A stretch of DNA of 64,000 bases from Pseudalkalibacillus hwajinpoensis (GTDB lineage: Bacteria > Bacillota > Bacilli > Bacillales > Guptibacillaceae). Shown one piece after another: positions 35,075 to 42,492 of this stretch. The stretch lies in contig NZ_CP156674.1 in assembly GCF_039851965.1 (NCBI RefSeq), forward strand, positions 3,996,522 to 4,060,521, read 5' to 3'. Both the position numbers and the translations under genes were made by a program. Positions within the stretch are counted from its first letter, which is position 1. Every line of letters starts with the position of its first letter. Under the pieces are notes generated by a model. The model made no database searches, was not told where the DNA came from, and was given only the letters and a program-made list of their open reading frames with translations.

Positions 35075-35713
35075 TTATTTTCTTTTGAAAGAATCTTTAG
35101 TGAATTCTTTAATTTTTTCTGTTCTTTCATCTGGTGGAAGATCAATATTATTTACTATTTCTTTAAATTCTATGGACATTTTATAAATATCTTCTGCTAT
35201 TTCATTTGTTTCATCTTCAAATTTTTTATATTCAACCTTTAAGTCTGAGAGATAAACACTTATACCAATACCCATAAATACAGAGAAATTATTGATTGGT
35301 ACTATTAAGTTTTCATTCTGAAATAACATATTAACTACTTTTAATTGGGGCAGGATAAATATTGCAAAAACAGCCAAACCATTGATAACAGATATAACCT
35401 TAACACTGTGTATTTCTATTAACCTAGACAATTTACCTAATGTTCTTGGATTTCTTTCAAGCCCTGTTGTGTCTACGCCTTCTCTTTTAAAAACTATCAT
35501 GAGGTCTGATTGCTTTGTTTCCATTTTTCTTAGGTGTTGAATAATATTGTGATGAAAGGTTATATAATCAGTAACCATGAAAAGTACACCTGCAATAGCT
35601 AAACATGTAGGATATACTGTGTCTAAAATGAAATACTCTAAACCAAAAATTTCTAATAAATTCAAAATAGCTAAAGTCATAAATGAGTAACCCATGTATT
35701 TTGTTATTCTCAT
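35075..35713 (-). CDS. Four-helix membrane protein, element cargo
   Basis: 212 residues from ATG 35713, chosen for AAAGGAG just upstream. An earlier start at 35770 adds 19 residues without a ribosome site. There are two helices near the N-terminus (about 8-48), a charged cytoplasmic stretch, two more helices (about 105-160), and a Glu/Lys-rich coil to the end. No family recognised. A promoter with TTACAA, 16 bases and TATTAT is readable on the minus strand upstream (around 35765-35795), giving it a start independent of the SIR2-like gene. Confidence 0.7.
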   Translation of the reverse strand: MRITKYMGYSFMTLAILNLLEIFGLEYFILDTVYPTCLAIAGVLFMVTDYITFHHNIIQHLRKMETKQSDLMIVFKREGVDTTGLERNPRTLGKLSRLIEIHSVKVISVINGLAVFAIFILPQLKVVNMLFQNENLIVPINNFSVFMGIGISVYLSDLKVEYKKFEDETNEIAEDIYKMSIEFKEIVNNIDLPPDERTEKIKEFTKDSFKRK

Positions 35714-35857
35714 ATTAAACTCCTTTATTATACAATAATGGTTTAAATCTCCTCTATAATAATACTTCAAAATTATGTAATTGTAATCTATAGATTAATA
35801 ACTGCCCCTTTATTGGAGTTTATAATAGTGTATGTTGAAGGGGAATTTCAAAATAAA

Positions 35858-35881
35858 AACTCTCCCATTCATGAGAGAGTT
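35858..35881 (-). terminator. Terminator of the SIR2-like gene
   Basis: AACTCTC / GAGAGTT stem; on the minus strand it is followed by TTTTATTTT, 14 bases after the stop codon. Confidence 0.75.
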
Positions 35882-35894
35882 GATTTATACTATC

Positions 35895-37025
35895 TTAAGA
35901 AGTCATTTGAACACCATTAATACTATTAGCACCTTCAAATAATATTCTTTCATCTCCAAGCTTAAAAGCATGATTTCTTGGCAATTGTAAAGCAGTATTT
36001 ACTCTTTCAATAAACTCTAGTTTAGTTGAATCATCCATAGCAAAATCAACAATAATAATTTTAAGTGGTTTAGGATTTTCATTTTTTCTAGATTTTTTCA
36101 ATCTGTCAATTATTGCCTTGTTTATGTGTTCATCTCTAAAGCTATAACCAACAATATACAATTCATCACACAATAGCTCATCTATAACCATAGCCTTTTT
36201 GAATTCCGTGTAGTAATAGTTGAAAGGATTTTGTTGAACTTTTAAACTTTTTCCACCACCTGTAACAATTGAAGGAATAACTCCATGTTCAAAAATATTG
36301 TCATATAAATTGTTATCTTTTAAAGCTTCTGTAGTAATCTTGAAAAGTCTTCCACTTTTGAGATCTTTAAAGGAAGATAATGACCCATGCAGGTGATGTA
36401 ACCTTACATTGTTTTCATAATTAACAGGATGGATTTGTTTGCTTCTGTCTGGATCAAAGTAATATTGCCAATCATTCTTGATTGCTGACCATTGTTTAGC
36501 TCTAAAATGAAAGTCTGCAAACTTCTCACTTTCATAATAAGTTAATAATATAGTTTCTAAAAGCAAATCAAAATTCAATGTGAATAAATCTATTTCATCA
36601 GAAGTATCAATTGTATCAACTAACCATTCAACAAAAGGTTGTAATTTATCAGTGATGTCTTTTTGTTTAACATTATTAATAATTAAATCAAGAATTGAGG
36701 ATGTATATTCATGAATGATTGTCTTAATAGCTTCAATATGCTTCTCAATCTCAGTGTTTTCTAATTTGTAAGCATCCAAAAAGTTTGATCCTTTTTCACC
36801 ATTTAAAAAATCATTGTAGTGAGCCAATGAATCATACACTTGTTCAATAGAGGAAATAGCTTCCTCAAAGTCTAGTTGTGAGTAATTTTCTTTCATGTGA
36901 TGCTCAATAAAATCTCTATGTTCTTCATCTAACCTATCAAAGAATCTTTCAGTAATAGATTTCAAACTAAAATCAGGGTTTAGACCTACTGATAAACCAT
37001 TACCTGTCAAAACTACCCTTTTCAT
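35895..37025 (-). CDS. SIR2-like (DUF4917/SIR2_2-type) protein, probable NAD-cleaving defence effector
   Basis: 376 residues. The Rossmann-type start VVLTGNGLSVGL (4-15), FTLNFDLLLE with N151, HHLHGSL with H213, and ELYIVGYSFRDEHINKA (about 289-305) are the ordered motifs of SIR2-like proteins. The Asn and His correspond to the NAD hydrolysis residues. Such domains deplete NAD to abort phage infection in several known systems (ThsA, DSR, SIR2-HerA). ATG 37025 has AGGGAGGGG upstream and a TTTATC-16-TAAAAT promoter. Own terminator. Downstream are two membrane-protein genes. Function in defence is inferred. Confidence 0.82.
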   Translation of the reverse strand: MKRVVLTGNGLSVGLNPDFSLKSITERFFDRLDEEHRDFIEHHMKENYSQLDFEEAISSIEQVYDSLAHYNDFLNGEKGSNFLDAYKLENTEIEKHIEAIKTIIHEYTSSILDLIINNVKQKDITDKLQPFVEWLVDTIDTSDEIDLFTLNFDLLLETILLTYYESEKFADFHFRAKQWSAIKNDWQYYFDPDRSKQIHPVNYENNVRLHHLHGSLSSFKDLKSGRLFKITTEALKDNNLYDNIFEHGVIPSIVTGGGKSLKVQQNPFNYYYTEFKKAMVIDELLCDELYIVGYSFRDEHINKAIIDRLKKSRKNENPKPLKIIIVDFAMDDSTKLEFIERVNTALQLPRNHAFKLGDERILFEGANSINGVQMTS

Positions 37026-37581
37026 AAAATCCCCTCCCTATGATAATTTTACCAGAAAAGGAGAGTTGATAAAAATCATTACCTGCCCCTGCCTTAATTG
37101 GTAGGGGTTTTTTGTTGAAATGGAAAATTACCATTCTTTCATACAGATCAATTTAAAGAGAGGTGTGTTAATGGATATTAAGTAGGTGACTGAAGAGGGT
37201 GAAGAGTTTTTCATAAGAGATTATGGAGATCAGGAAGCTAGAATTATGGATTAGAATAGCAGAACATATTGATAGTAGGGCAGTAGTAGTTCAACAAGTT
37301 AGGAGGAAGATAGTTTGATCTAAAAAGAAAAGAAGTTGGGGACTATGCCAGACTTTATAAAGGCAATTACTATTATATTAAGAAAAGGGATGCTGATTAT
37401 CACTTACAGCAGGGAAATGTTGAGATTACAACTTATGGAAAGAAAATGAATTTAGGTAAGCACATGAATCTATAAGTCTTTTTTTGATTGAAATTTTATG
37501 ATGGAAATTAATTTAATATCTTTTAACTTAAATGTAATAGATGTATAATTGGGGCAAGTTGTAAAAATAGGGGGGAAATGG
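37026..37581. other. Gap with hairpin and gene remnants
   Basis: Contains an imperfect hairpin, CCCCTGCC and GGTAGGGG, then TTTTTT at 37085-37112. Beyond that are decayed reading frames: residues GDYARLYKGNYYYIKKRDAD are encoded within 37314-37475 without any start codon and after an in-frame stop. It looks like an eroded small gene of the element. The promoter for the lipoprotein gene should lie near 37500-37560. Confidence 0.45.
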
Positions 37582-38280
37582 TTGTTTAAAAAAATTACTA
37601 TTGCAGGGGCAATGAGCACACTTTTAATTTTAGGTGCTTGTGGTGGAGCAAATGAAGAAGCAAGCACAAATAATCAAGGAACACAGGGGACTAACCAAGA
37701 GTCATCTACCAATCAAGAAACAAAAAAAGAGGAAGATAGCAAGCAAGATGATGATGGGAACACTGTACTTGAGAAAGTTGGGGAAATTGAAGAAAGTAAT
37801 GGGACAACAGCAGAACTGTTAGCTCTCTTTGATGGAGAACAACCAGTTTTTGATGGAGATTTCTCAGTAACAATTAATACTGTTAAGATAATTAAAATAA
37901 CAGAAGCAAGTGAAGAAGCAATCCAGTCAATTGAACTTAATGCTATGATGGACAGTGGAACATTAGAAACTCCATTCACATACTTACAGACAGAATATAC
38001 AGTCCAGAATAACACTGGTAAGCCTATTATGTGGAATGAATTTGAGCAGACAGTAGTAGGCAAAAAACAAATTGACTCACTTATGACTGATTTCATGGTC
38101 ACTGCTGAGGAACCTTCTGGGACTATTCTTTCAGATACAGAGTATAAAGGAACACAGGCAATAATGATTGATAACACAGATGTTGATTCAATCAGATACA
38201 TGGCAGGAACAGTTTATGATGATGAATCATACACAGAACTAGAAAAAGGCAAAGAGGTAACAGTTGAATTAGAAAGATAA
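37582..38280 (+). CDS. Element-encoded lipoprotein, DUF4352/DUF5067-like
   Basis: The TTG at 37582 follows GGGGGG at proper distance and gives MFKKITIAGAM, a hydrophobic stretch and the lipobox LGAC, so the mature protein starts at about Cys 16. A Gln/Asn/Thr-rich linker leads to a beta-rich domain (TEYTVQNNTGKPIMWNEFE), typical of the immunoglobulin-like DUF4352/DUF5067 proteins of Gram-positive surfaces. 232 residues. Possibly a surface or immunity lipoprotein of the element. A terminator follows at once. Confidence 0.78.
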   Translation: MFKKITIAGAMSTLLILGACGGANEEASTNNQGTQGTNQESSTNQETKKEEDSKQDDDGNTVLEKVGEIEESNGTTAELLALFDGEQPVFDGDFSVTINTVKIIKITEASEEAIQSIELNAMMDSGTLETPFTYLQTEYTVQNNTGKPIMWNEFEQTVVGKKQIDSLMTDFMVTAEEPSGTILSDTEYKGTQAIMIDNTDVDSIRYMAGTVYDDESYTELEKGKEVTVELER

Positions 38281-38310
38281 GGGAGCCAATAGGCTCTCTT
38301 TATTTTTATA
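38281..38310 (+). terminator. Rho-independent terminator
   Basis: GGGAGCC / GGCTCTC stem with an AATA loop and T-rich tail directly after the lipoprotein stop. Confidence 0.8.
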
Positions 38311-38512
38311 GTCTCACATAAAATGGTATCCTACTGATAGCTCAATATCTTATTAAAGAGTGCTAACAATGCAATTTGTATTGAAAGAGGTTGTTTTATT
38401 TTAAGGTTCTGAATTCCTTCAAAAGGACTTAAAATGCTTTTGGAGTTAATATTAATATTGTACCAAAGTCCTCCAATAAATTTCTACACATTATAAAAGG
38501 TAAGGTGAATCC

Positions 38513-38836
38513 ATGTTATTATCTAAGCAATACCCACAAGGATCAGGAGTTTATATGATAAAAAATCTACTAAATGGCAGGTTTTACATAGGAGCATCTA
38601 ACTGTGTTTATCAAAGAATATTAAATCATAAATCAGAATTAAATAGAGGCATTGGTACTAATAAAGCACTTCAGAAGGATTGGCAGGAATATGGTGTTGA
38701 TGCATTTGCATTCATGACACTAGAAGTTTGTCCTAAAGGATTGATAAAGGAAAAAGAGGATGAGTGGTTAAGAAAAGCAAAAGTAGCTGAATCTGAATTG
38801 GCTTACAACAAGAGCTATAGAGCATACATTTATTAA
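38513..38836 (+). CDS. GIY-YIG nuclease-domain protein
   Basis: 107 residues, a stand-alone GIY-YIG domain: GVYMI at 12-16, FYIGAS at 24-29, R35 in the following helix (QRILNH) and a Glu later in KEKEDEWL. Such small proteins occur as homing-type endonucleases in phage and mobile elements. With no fused DNA-binding domain, the target is unknown. ATG 38513 with AAGGTG upstream. The stop is followed by an inverted GGGGCAG...CTGCCC structure. Confidence 0.85.
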   Translation: MLLSKQYPQGSGVYMIKNLLNGRFYIGASNCVYQRILNHKSELNRGIGTNKALQKDWQEYGVDAFAFMTLEVCPKGLIKEKEDEWLRKAKVAESELAYNKSYRAYIY

Positions 38837-38939
38837 TTAAGTAATGGGGCAGGGGTAGTTTTAAATATTCATGACAAATACCAAATAGATGACAATAACT
38901 ATCTGCCCTGCTTTATTGTGGTATTAGCCCAAAAAAAGA

Positions 38940-38962
38940 GACTGATCTCAAAAGAGTCAGTC
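38940..38962 (-). terminator. Terminator of the two-gene minus unit
   Basis: GACTGA / TCAGTC stem with inner TCTC/GAG. On the minus strand it is followed by TCTTTTTTTG. Confidence 0.75.
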
Positions 38963-39022
38963 ACAAGAAAATTGCCAAATAATGACAATATTAATTATAT
39001 TATAAAAGTTGTATAAAGCAAT

Positions 39023-39241
39023 CTATTTTATTGTAATTTTTTTAACATGAGATATTGAAAAACACTCATTCAATGTTTTAACCTGTTCTTTAGTTAAAAT
39101 GATGTTTTCACCAGCATTAAACAAGGTTTGTCCTTTTGCAACAGCTTCAGTAAACTGTTTTCCAGCAGTCTGATCTAATACTTCATCTGTTTTGAGATAA
39201 ATTCTCTTAGTAGCTTTTGCTTCAAATTTCTCTTGTGTCAT
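39023..39241 (-). CDS. Hypothetical element protein (72 aa)
   Basis: 72 residues, basic at the start, with no membrane segment. It has an ALTKEQVK-like helix (LTKEQVKTLNECFSI) near the end. ATG 39241 has AAAGGAG upstream. It lies 15 bases after the 177-codon gene on the same strand, and a terminator follows, so the pair is an operon. Family not recognised; such small pairs often are regulatory or anti-restriction genes, but nothing here proves that. Confidence 0.6.
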   Translation of the reverse strand: MTQEKFEAKATKRIYLKTDEVLDQTAGKQFTEAVAKGQTLFNAGENIILTKEQVKTLNECFSISHVKKITIK

Positions 39242-39256
39242 TAATAATCACTCCTT

Positions 39257-39778
39257 TTATACTTCTCTGTAAAAGCCTTTTCCATAATCCTTAAACTTAT
39301 GTTCATTCTCTTTAAATACTGATTCTGCTAGTTTCTCAGCTTCTTCCTCATACTTTGCCTGATCTTTTCTTTCTTCATCTATAGCCTTATCAACTTCTTC
39401 CTCATCTGCATCCACAAAAGAGGCAATAGCATCCTTATTTACATATGTTCCACCTACAAAGAGGTATTTGTCACTGTTAGCAGTAACATGCTCTCTAAGT
39501 GGCCTGTAATTGAACTCTAAAGCATCCACTTCAATAGTTTTGCCATTAAAGAGGGTTACTCTTGCATTTCTATTAGGTTTACTTTCTTTCAAGCTGCTTA
39601 CCTTTGCACCATAGAATTCAGTGTATTTATTAGTTTGTTTCTCTACTTCACTAGCCTTTCTTTCCTGCTTTTCTCTAAACCACTCAACTATTTTATCAGT
39701 GCTCATTCCAGCAATTTGTAAAAGCATTGCCTGTTCTTTATCAATTTTCACACCTTCAACTACTATTTCCTTGCTCAT
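39257..39778 (-). CDS. Hypothetical element protein (about 173 aa)
   Basis: Begins MSKEIVVEGVKIDKEQAM at 39778. An upstream ATG at 39790 overlaps the AGGAG site and is unlikely. The first part (LLQIAGMSTDKIVEWFREK) looks like a short helical DNA- or protein-binding segment. Then comes a beta region and a long, highly acidic C-terminal helix (DADEEEVDKAIDEERKDQ). No family recognised. First gene of the two-gene unit. Confidence 0.6.
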   Translation of the reverse strand: MSKEIVVEGVKIDKEQAMLLQIAGMSTDKIVEWFREKQERKASEVEKQTNKYTEFYGAKVSSLKESKPNRNARVTLFNGKTIEVDALEFNYRPLREHVTANSDKYLFVGGTYVNKDAIASFVDADEEEVDKAIDEERKDQAKYEEEAEKLAESVFKENEHKFKDYGKGFYREV

Positions 39779-40698
39779 CTTTTGTCTCATCTCCTATAAG
39801 GTATTTACCTTCTCTTGTATTCTGGGGCAGAAGGGGTTGGACTACTCCATGCCACAAAAAAAGGGCACACATAGAGTCAGCTAATATTATGCTGAAACAT
39901 ATGTATACCTTTTATGCTGATCTATATGAACCTTATAAAGAGTTAGTTATGTAAGGAGAGGCTTCTGAAGACCTCTCCCAATTCAGAAGATTCAAAGGAG
40001 TTGTGAATCTTTAGAGAAATAAAGAAGAACTACAAGCATCTATTTTTTTCTCTCATACTTATAGTTCCTCTCTGTAGGTGTATTTGCTACTTTTTTGACC
40101 AATTATCAAAATTTCTTTAAATTATTTATTTAACCTGCCCCAACTTGCCTTTAAGTGTATTAATGATAATTAGAGGACTGTTAGCAGTCCATTGTGAAGA
40201 TACTTCTGAACAATGCTATTAATATCTTTTAGTAATTAACAATCTTTCCAAGTATTCAAGATTGGGCTAAAGCCCTTGAGTTAATTATTTAAGTGATTTC
40301 CCCATCTCCTTTTCAAAAAAATAGTAAAAAAAGTTTTTCCTCTTCCCTTGGGGAAGGTCTGCTCTTATAGTTCATGTTAGTAGGTGGGAATATATGTTCC
40401 TATAAATCCTCAATCCCTTGTGGCTCAAGGGGTTTGGCTGTTTTGGTGGTTTTTATCTATTATATTAAATCTTTATGACAATTTTAATTTCAGAAAAATT
40501 TGAGGTTGAGTTTACAATTTCAGTGTATCTCTTTGTTGAAGAAGGGTAGGAGGATTTTCTTTAATGAAGTAAAGTACCCTTTTACAGATATGAAAAATGA
40601 TAGATATGTGATAGTGGTGCCAGTTTCATATTTTTGGAATATTTAGAAGGGACAGCCCTTATAGACCCCCCACTAATCAATGTAAGTAAATACTTAAA

Positions 40699-40726
40699 AA
40701 CATACATTCATTTCATTGATAAGACT
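40699..40726 (+). repeat. Direct repeat copy 1 upstream of the tyrosine recombinase
   Basis: CATACATTCA...CATTGATAAGACT, matching 22 of 26 positions (40701-40726) with 40772-40797, 71 bases apart. Confidence 0.75.
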
Positions 40727-40769
40727 ATGTTTGTAAGAATGAAGATGATAAATTCAAGCTAGTTAAAAA

Positions 40770-40797
40770 AACATACATTCAAAACATTGATATGACT
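40770..40797 (+). repeat. Direct repeat copy 2 upstream of the tyrosine recombinase
   Basis: Second copy; it ends 21 bases before the recombinase start codon, consistent with an operator or accessory recombination site. Confidence 0.75.
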
Positions 40798-40818
40798 GAC
40801 TTGAAAGGAAGATAACTA

Positions 40819-41379
40819 ATGACTACTAAGAATCAAGTTAAAGATGTGCAACCTATCAGAAGTAAGGAACAGATTGAGGATATGAAATGGTCTTTAAAGA
40901 AATGGTGTGGTGAAAGAGACTACATATTATTTCTCATTGGAATTAACACAGGATTAAGAGTAGGGGATTTATTGAGATTGAAAGTTAGTGATGTAAGAGG
41001 GAAAAGGAAGCTAGTTTTACATGAAGGAAAAACAAAGAAACCAAGGACAATCAACCTTGCAAACATCTATGATGAAATACAGTCATATATCAATCAGATT
41101 GACTCTGAGTGGCTTTTTCCATCTAGGAAAGGGTTAAGCCCTATATCCACTACACAGGCATACAGACAGCTTAACAAGGCTTCTCACATGGTAGATATTG
41201 ATGAGGGGATAGGTACACATACTATGAGGAAGACATTTGGTTACTGGTTTTATAAACAAACAATGGATGTAGCAAAATTGCAATTAATCTTAAATCACTC
41301 ACATCCTGACATAACCTTAAAATACATTGGAATCACTGAAGAAGAGATTGAGAGATCATTAGAAAGTTTCAGTCTTTAG
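40819..41379 (+). CDS. Catalytic-domain-only tyrosine recombinase
   Basis: 186 residues comprising little more than the catalytic domain of the phage-integrase family: R47 in NTGLRVGDLL, a beta-hairpin Lys near 71-73, HTMR with H134 and R137, H160 in LNHSHPDITLKY, and the nucleophile Y169. The N-terminal core-binding domain is lacking, as in some plasmid and conjugative-element recombinases. It may resolve element forms or invert a segment; the large serine recombinase is the likelier integrase. ATG 40819 with AAAGGAAG upstream. Confidence 0.85.
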   Translation: MTTKNQVKDVQPIRSKEQIEDMKWSLKKWCGERDYILFLIGINTGLRVGDLLRLKVSDVRGKRKLVLHEGKTKKPRTINLANIYDEIQSYINQIDSEWLFPSRKGLSPISTTQAYRQLNKASHMVDIDEGIGTHTMRKTFGYWFYKQTMDVAKLQLILNHSHPDITLKYIGITEEEIERSLESFSL

Positions 41380-42248
41380 TAGTTTCCACTCCATTTCAGC
41401 CCCAAGGGTTAAGCATTAAGTACCTTTTTAACCTGCCCCAATACTTCTTTAAGAGATTCTAACAAGAAAGGGATACTTCCCTTTCCCCTCTTCCAGAGGG
41501 GGTGTGTTACCACACCTAGTAATGTAATAACTACTAACTAATACAATACCCTATACAAAATTTCCTTTCAGTCATTTTTCTTTTTAACTTATAGTTCATC
41601 TCTGTATGGCATTTTGGGCACTTTTTGTGTTGTTAAATTCAGGGGATTCCAATTTGTAATCAGTATTATACATATATTTCAGTTATTTTCTTATGCATTA
41701 AATTGATCAGCATTACACTAGTGTTTATTTGCTAATGGAGGTAACAAACAAGAAAGTGTACTTTATGGTTTTATAGAAAGGTAGTGAGAGTAAATTGGGT
41801 TATAACAAGTAAAATACAGTTACTCTAAAATCATTACTTCCATGAGGTTTGTTTCTAAATAAATCCAAATATGGGTAGAGGGGGCAGGTTTGAGTGTCTA
41901 ATATCATACTCAAATAGCCTATAAACCCCAAAAAAAGTTCTGCCAATTTTAACCATTATTATACAAACTCTTATAAATTATTATTTTAAATAATAATCAA
42001 TTAATATATCAACACTTGATACATCAGTAATTTACATTATTAACCATTTATAGTGAGTGTCAATTTTCAGGGTTTTTGTTTGATAGATAGTGTCAGTGAC
42101 AGGCTTTTGCCCTGTATGTCATACTTAAATTAAGCAAAAAAACAGCATTGCTGATGGGTGGTAAGTAGCAGGAAGTCAATAAAGATTTGTACAAAAACTT
42201 CATTTGATAATGATCAAAGCACACAATAATAGGAGGTGTAAAGAAAAG
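41380..42248. other. 870-base non-coding region with a triple hairpin
   Basis: No supported gene. Three perfect hairpins sit back to back at 41467-41516: AAAGGGA/TCCCTTT, CCCCTCT/AGAGGGG and GGTGTG/CACACC. A GGGGCAG motif stands at 41432-41439 and another at 41881-41888. A segment at 41588-41630 (ACTTATAGTTC...CTCTGTA...CACTTTTTG) resembles 40064-40105. Confidence 0.5.
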
Positions 42249-42392
42249 ATGAGCAGAGAAGAGCAGAGTAGAGATGTGAAAGTGGTGGTTAATGGAAAAC
42301 CAAACTTAGAAAAACTGGCATTAGCACTAAATGAGATTTTCACAAAAATTGATGTTGAAAAAGAGGACAACAGATTAAAGCAAGCAGGGTAA
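42249..42392 (+). CDS. Small hypothetical protein before the serine recombinase (47 aa)
   Basis: ATG 42249 with AGGAGGTG at suitable distance; a longer in-frame extension lacks start signals. The sequence (MSREEQSRDVKVVVNGKPN, then LEKLALALNEIF) is compact, charged and helical. Small genes of this type often precede large serine recombinases and may be regulators or recombination directionality factors; here that is only a positional suggestion. 100 bases separate it from the recombinase. Confidence 0.6.
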   Translation: MSREEQSRDVKVVVNGKPNLEKLALALNEIFTKIDVEKEDNRLKQAG

Positions 42393-42492
42393 GCTAGACT
42401 ACCTTGCTTTTTTCTATAGTTAATGGTGTAATAAAAAACATGACAAACATATTGTGTTGTAACTATTGAGGTTATAAGAAGGGGTGTAAATA

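Larger units (their letters stand above)
39779..40818. other. 1-kb hairpin-rich non-coding region of the element
   Basis: No supported gene. At least six short perfect hairpins: 39955-39978 (7 bp), 39987-40011 (8 bp), 40175-40190 (GGACTG TTAG CAGTCC), 40264-40275, 40342-40356 (CTTCCC TTG GGGAAG), and 40415-40431 (CCCTTG TGGCT CAAGGG). It also holds a copy of the GGGGCAG motif at 40134-40141 and the direct repeats described next. It could be a structured RNA, a replication or transfer site, or a recombination region. Confidence 0.5.

Noticed and set aside
37085..37112. Terminator on the plus strand upstream of the lipoprotein gene
   Set aside because: There is no plus-strand gene before it inside the element except the truncated yyaL 3 kb away; it may instead be part of the SIR2-like gene's upstream region, so its role is left open.
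39727..39954. 75-codon plus-strand frame overlapping the start of the 173-aa element gene
   Set aside because: Antisense to a better-supported gene and lacking a ribosome site.
39955..40431. CRISPR array
   Set aside because: The hairpins differ in sequence and spacing; there is no repeated unit with regular spacers and no cas gene.
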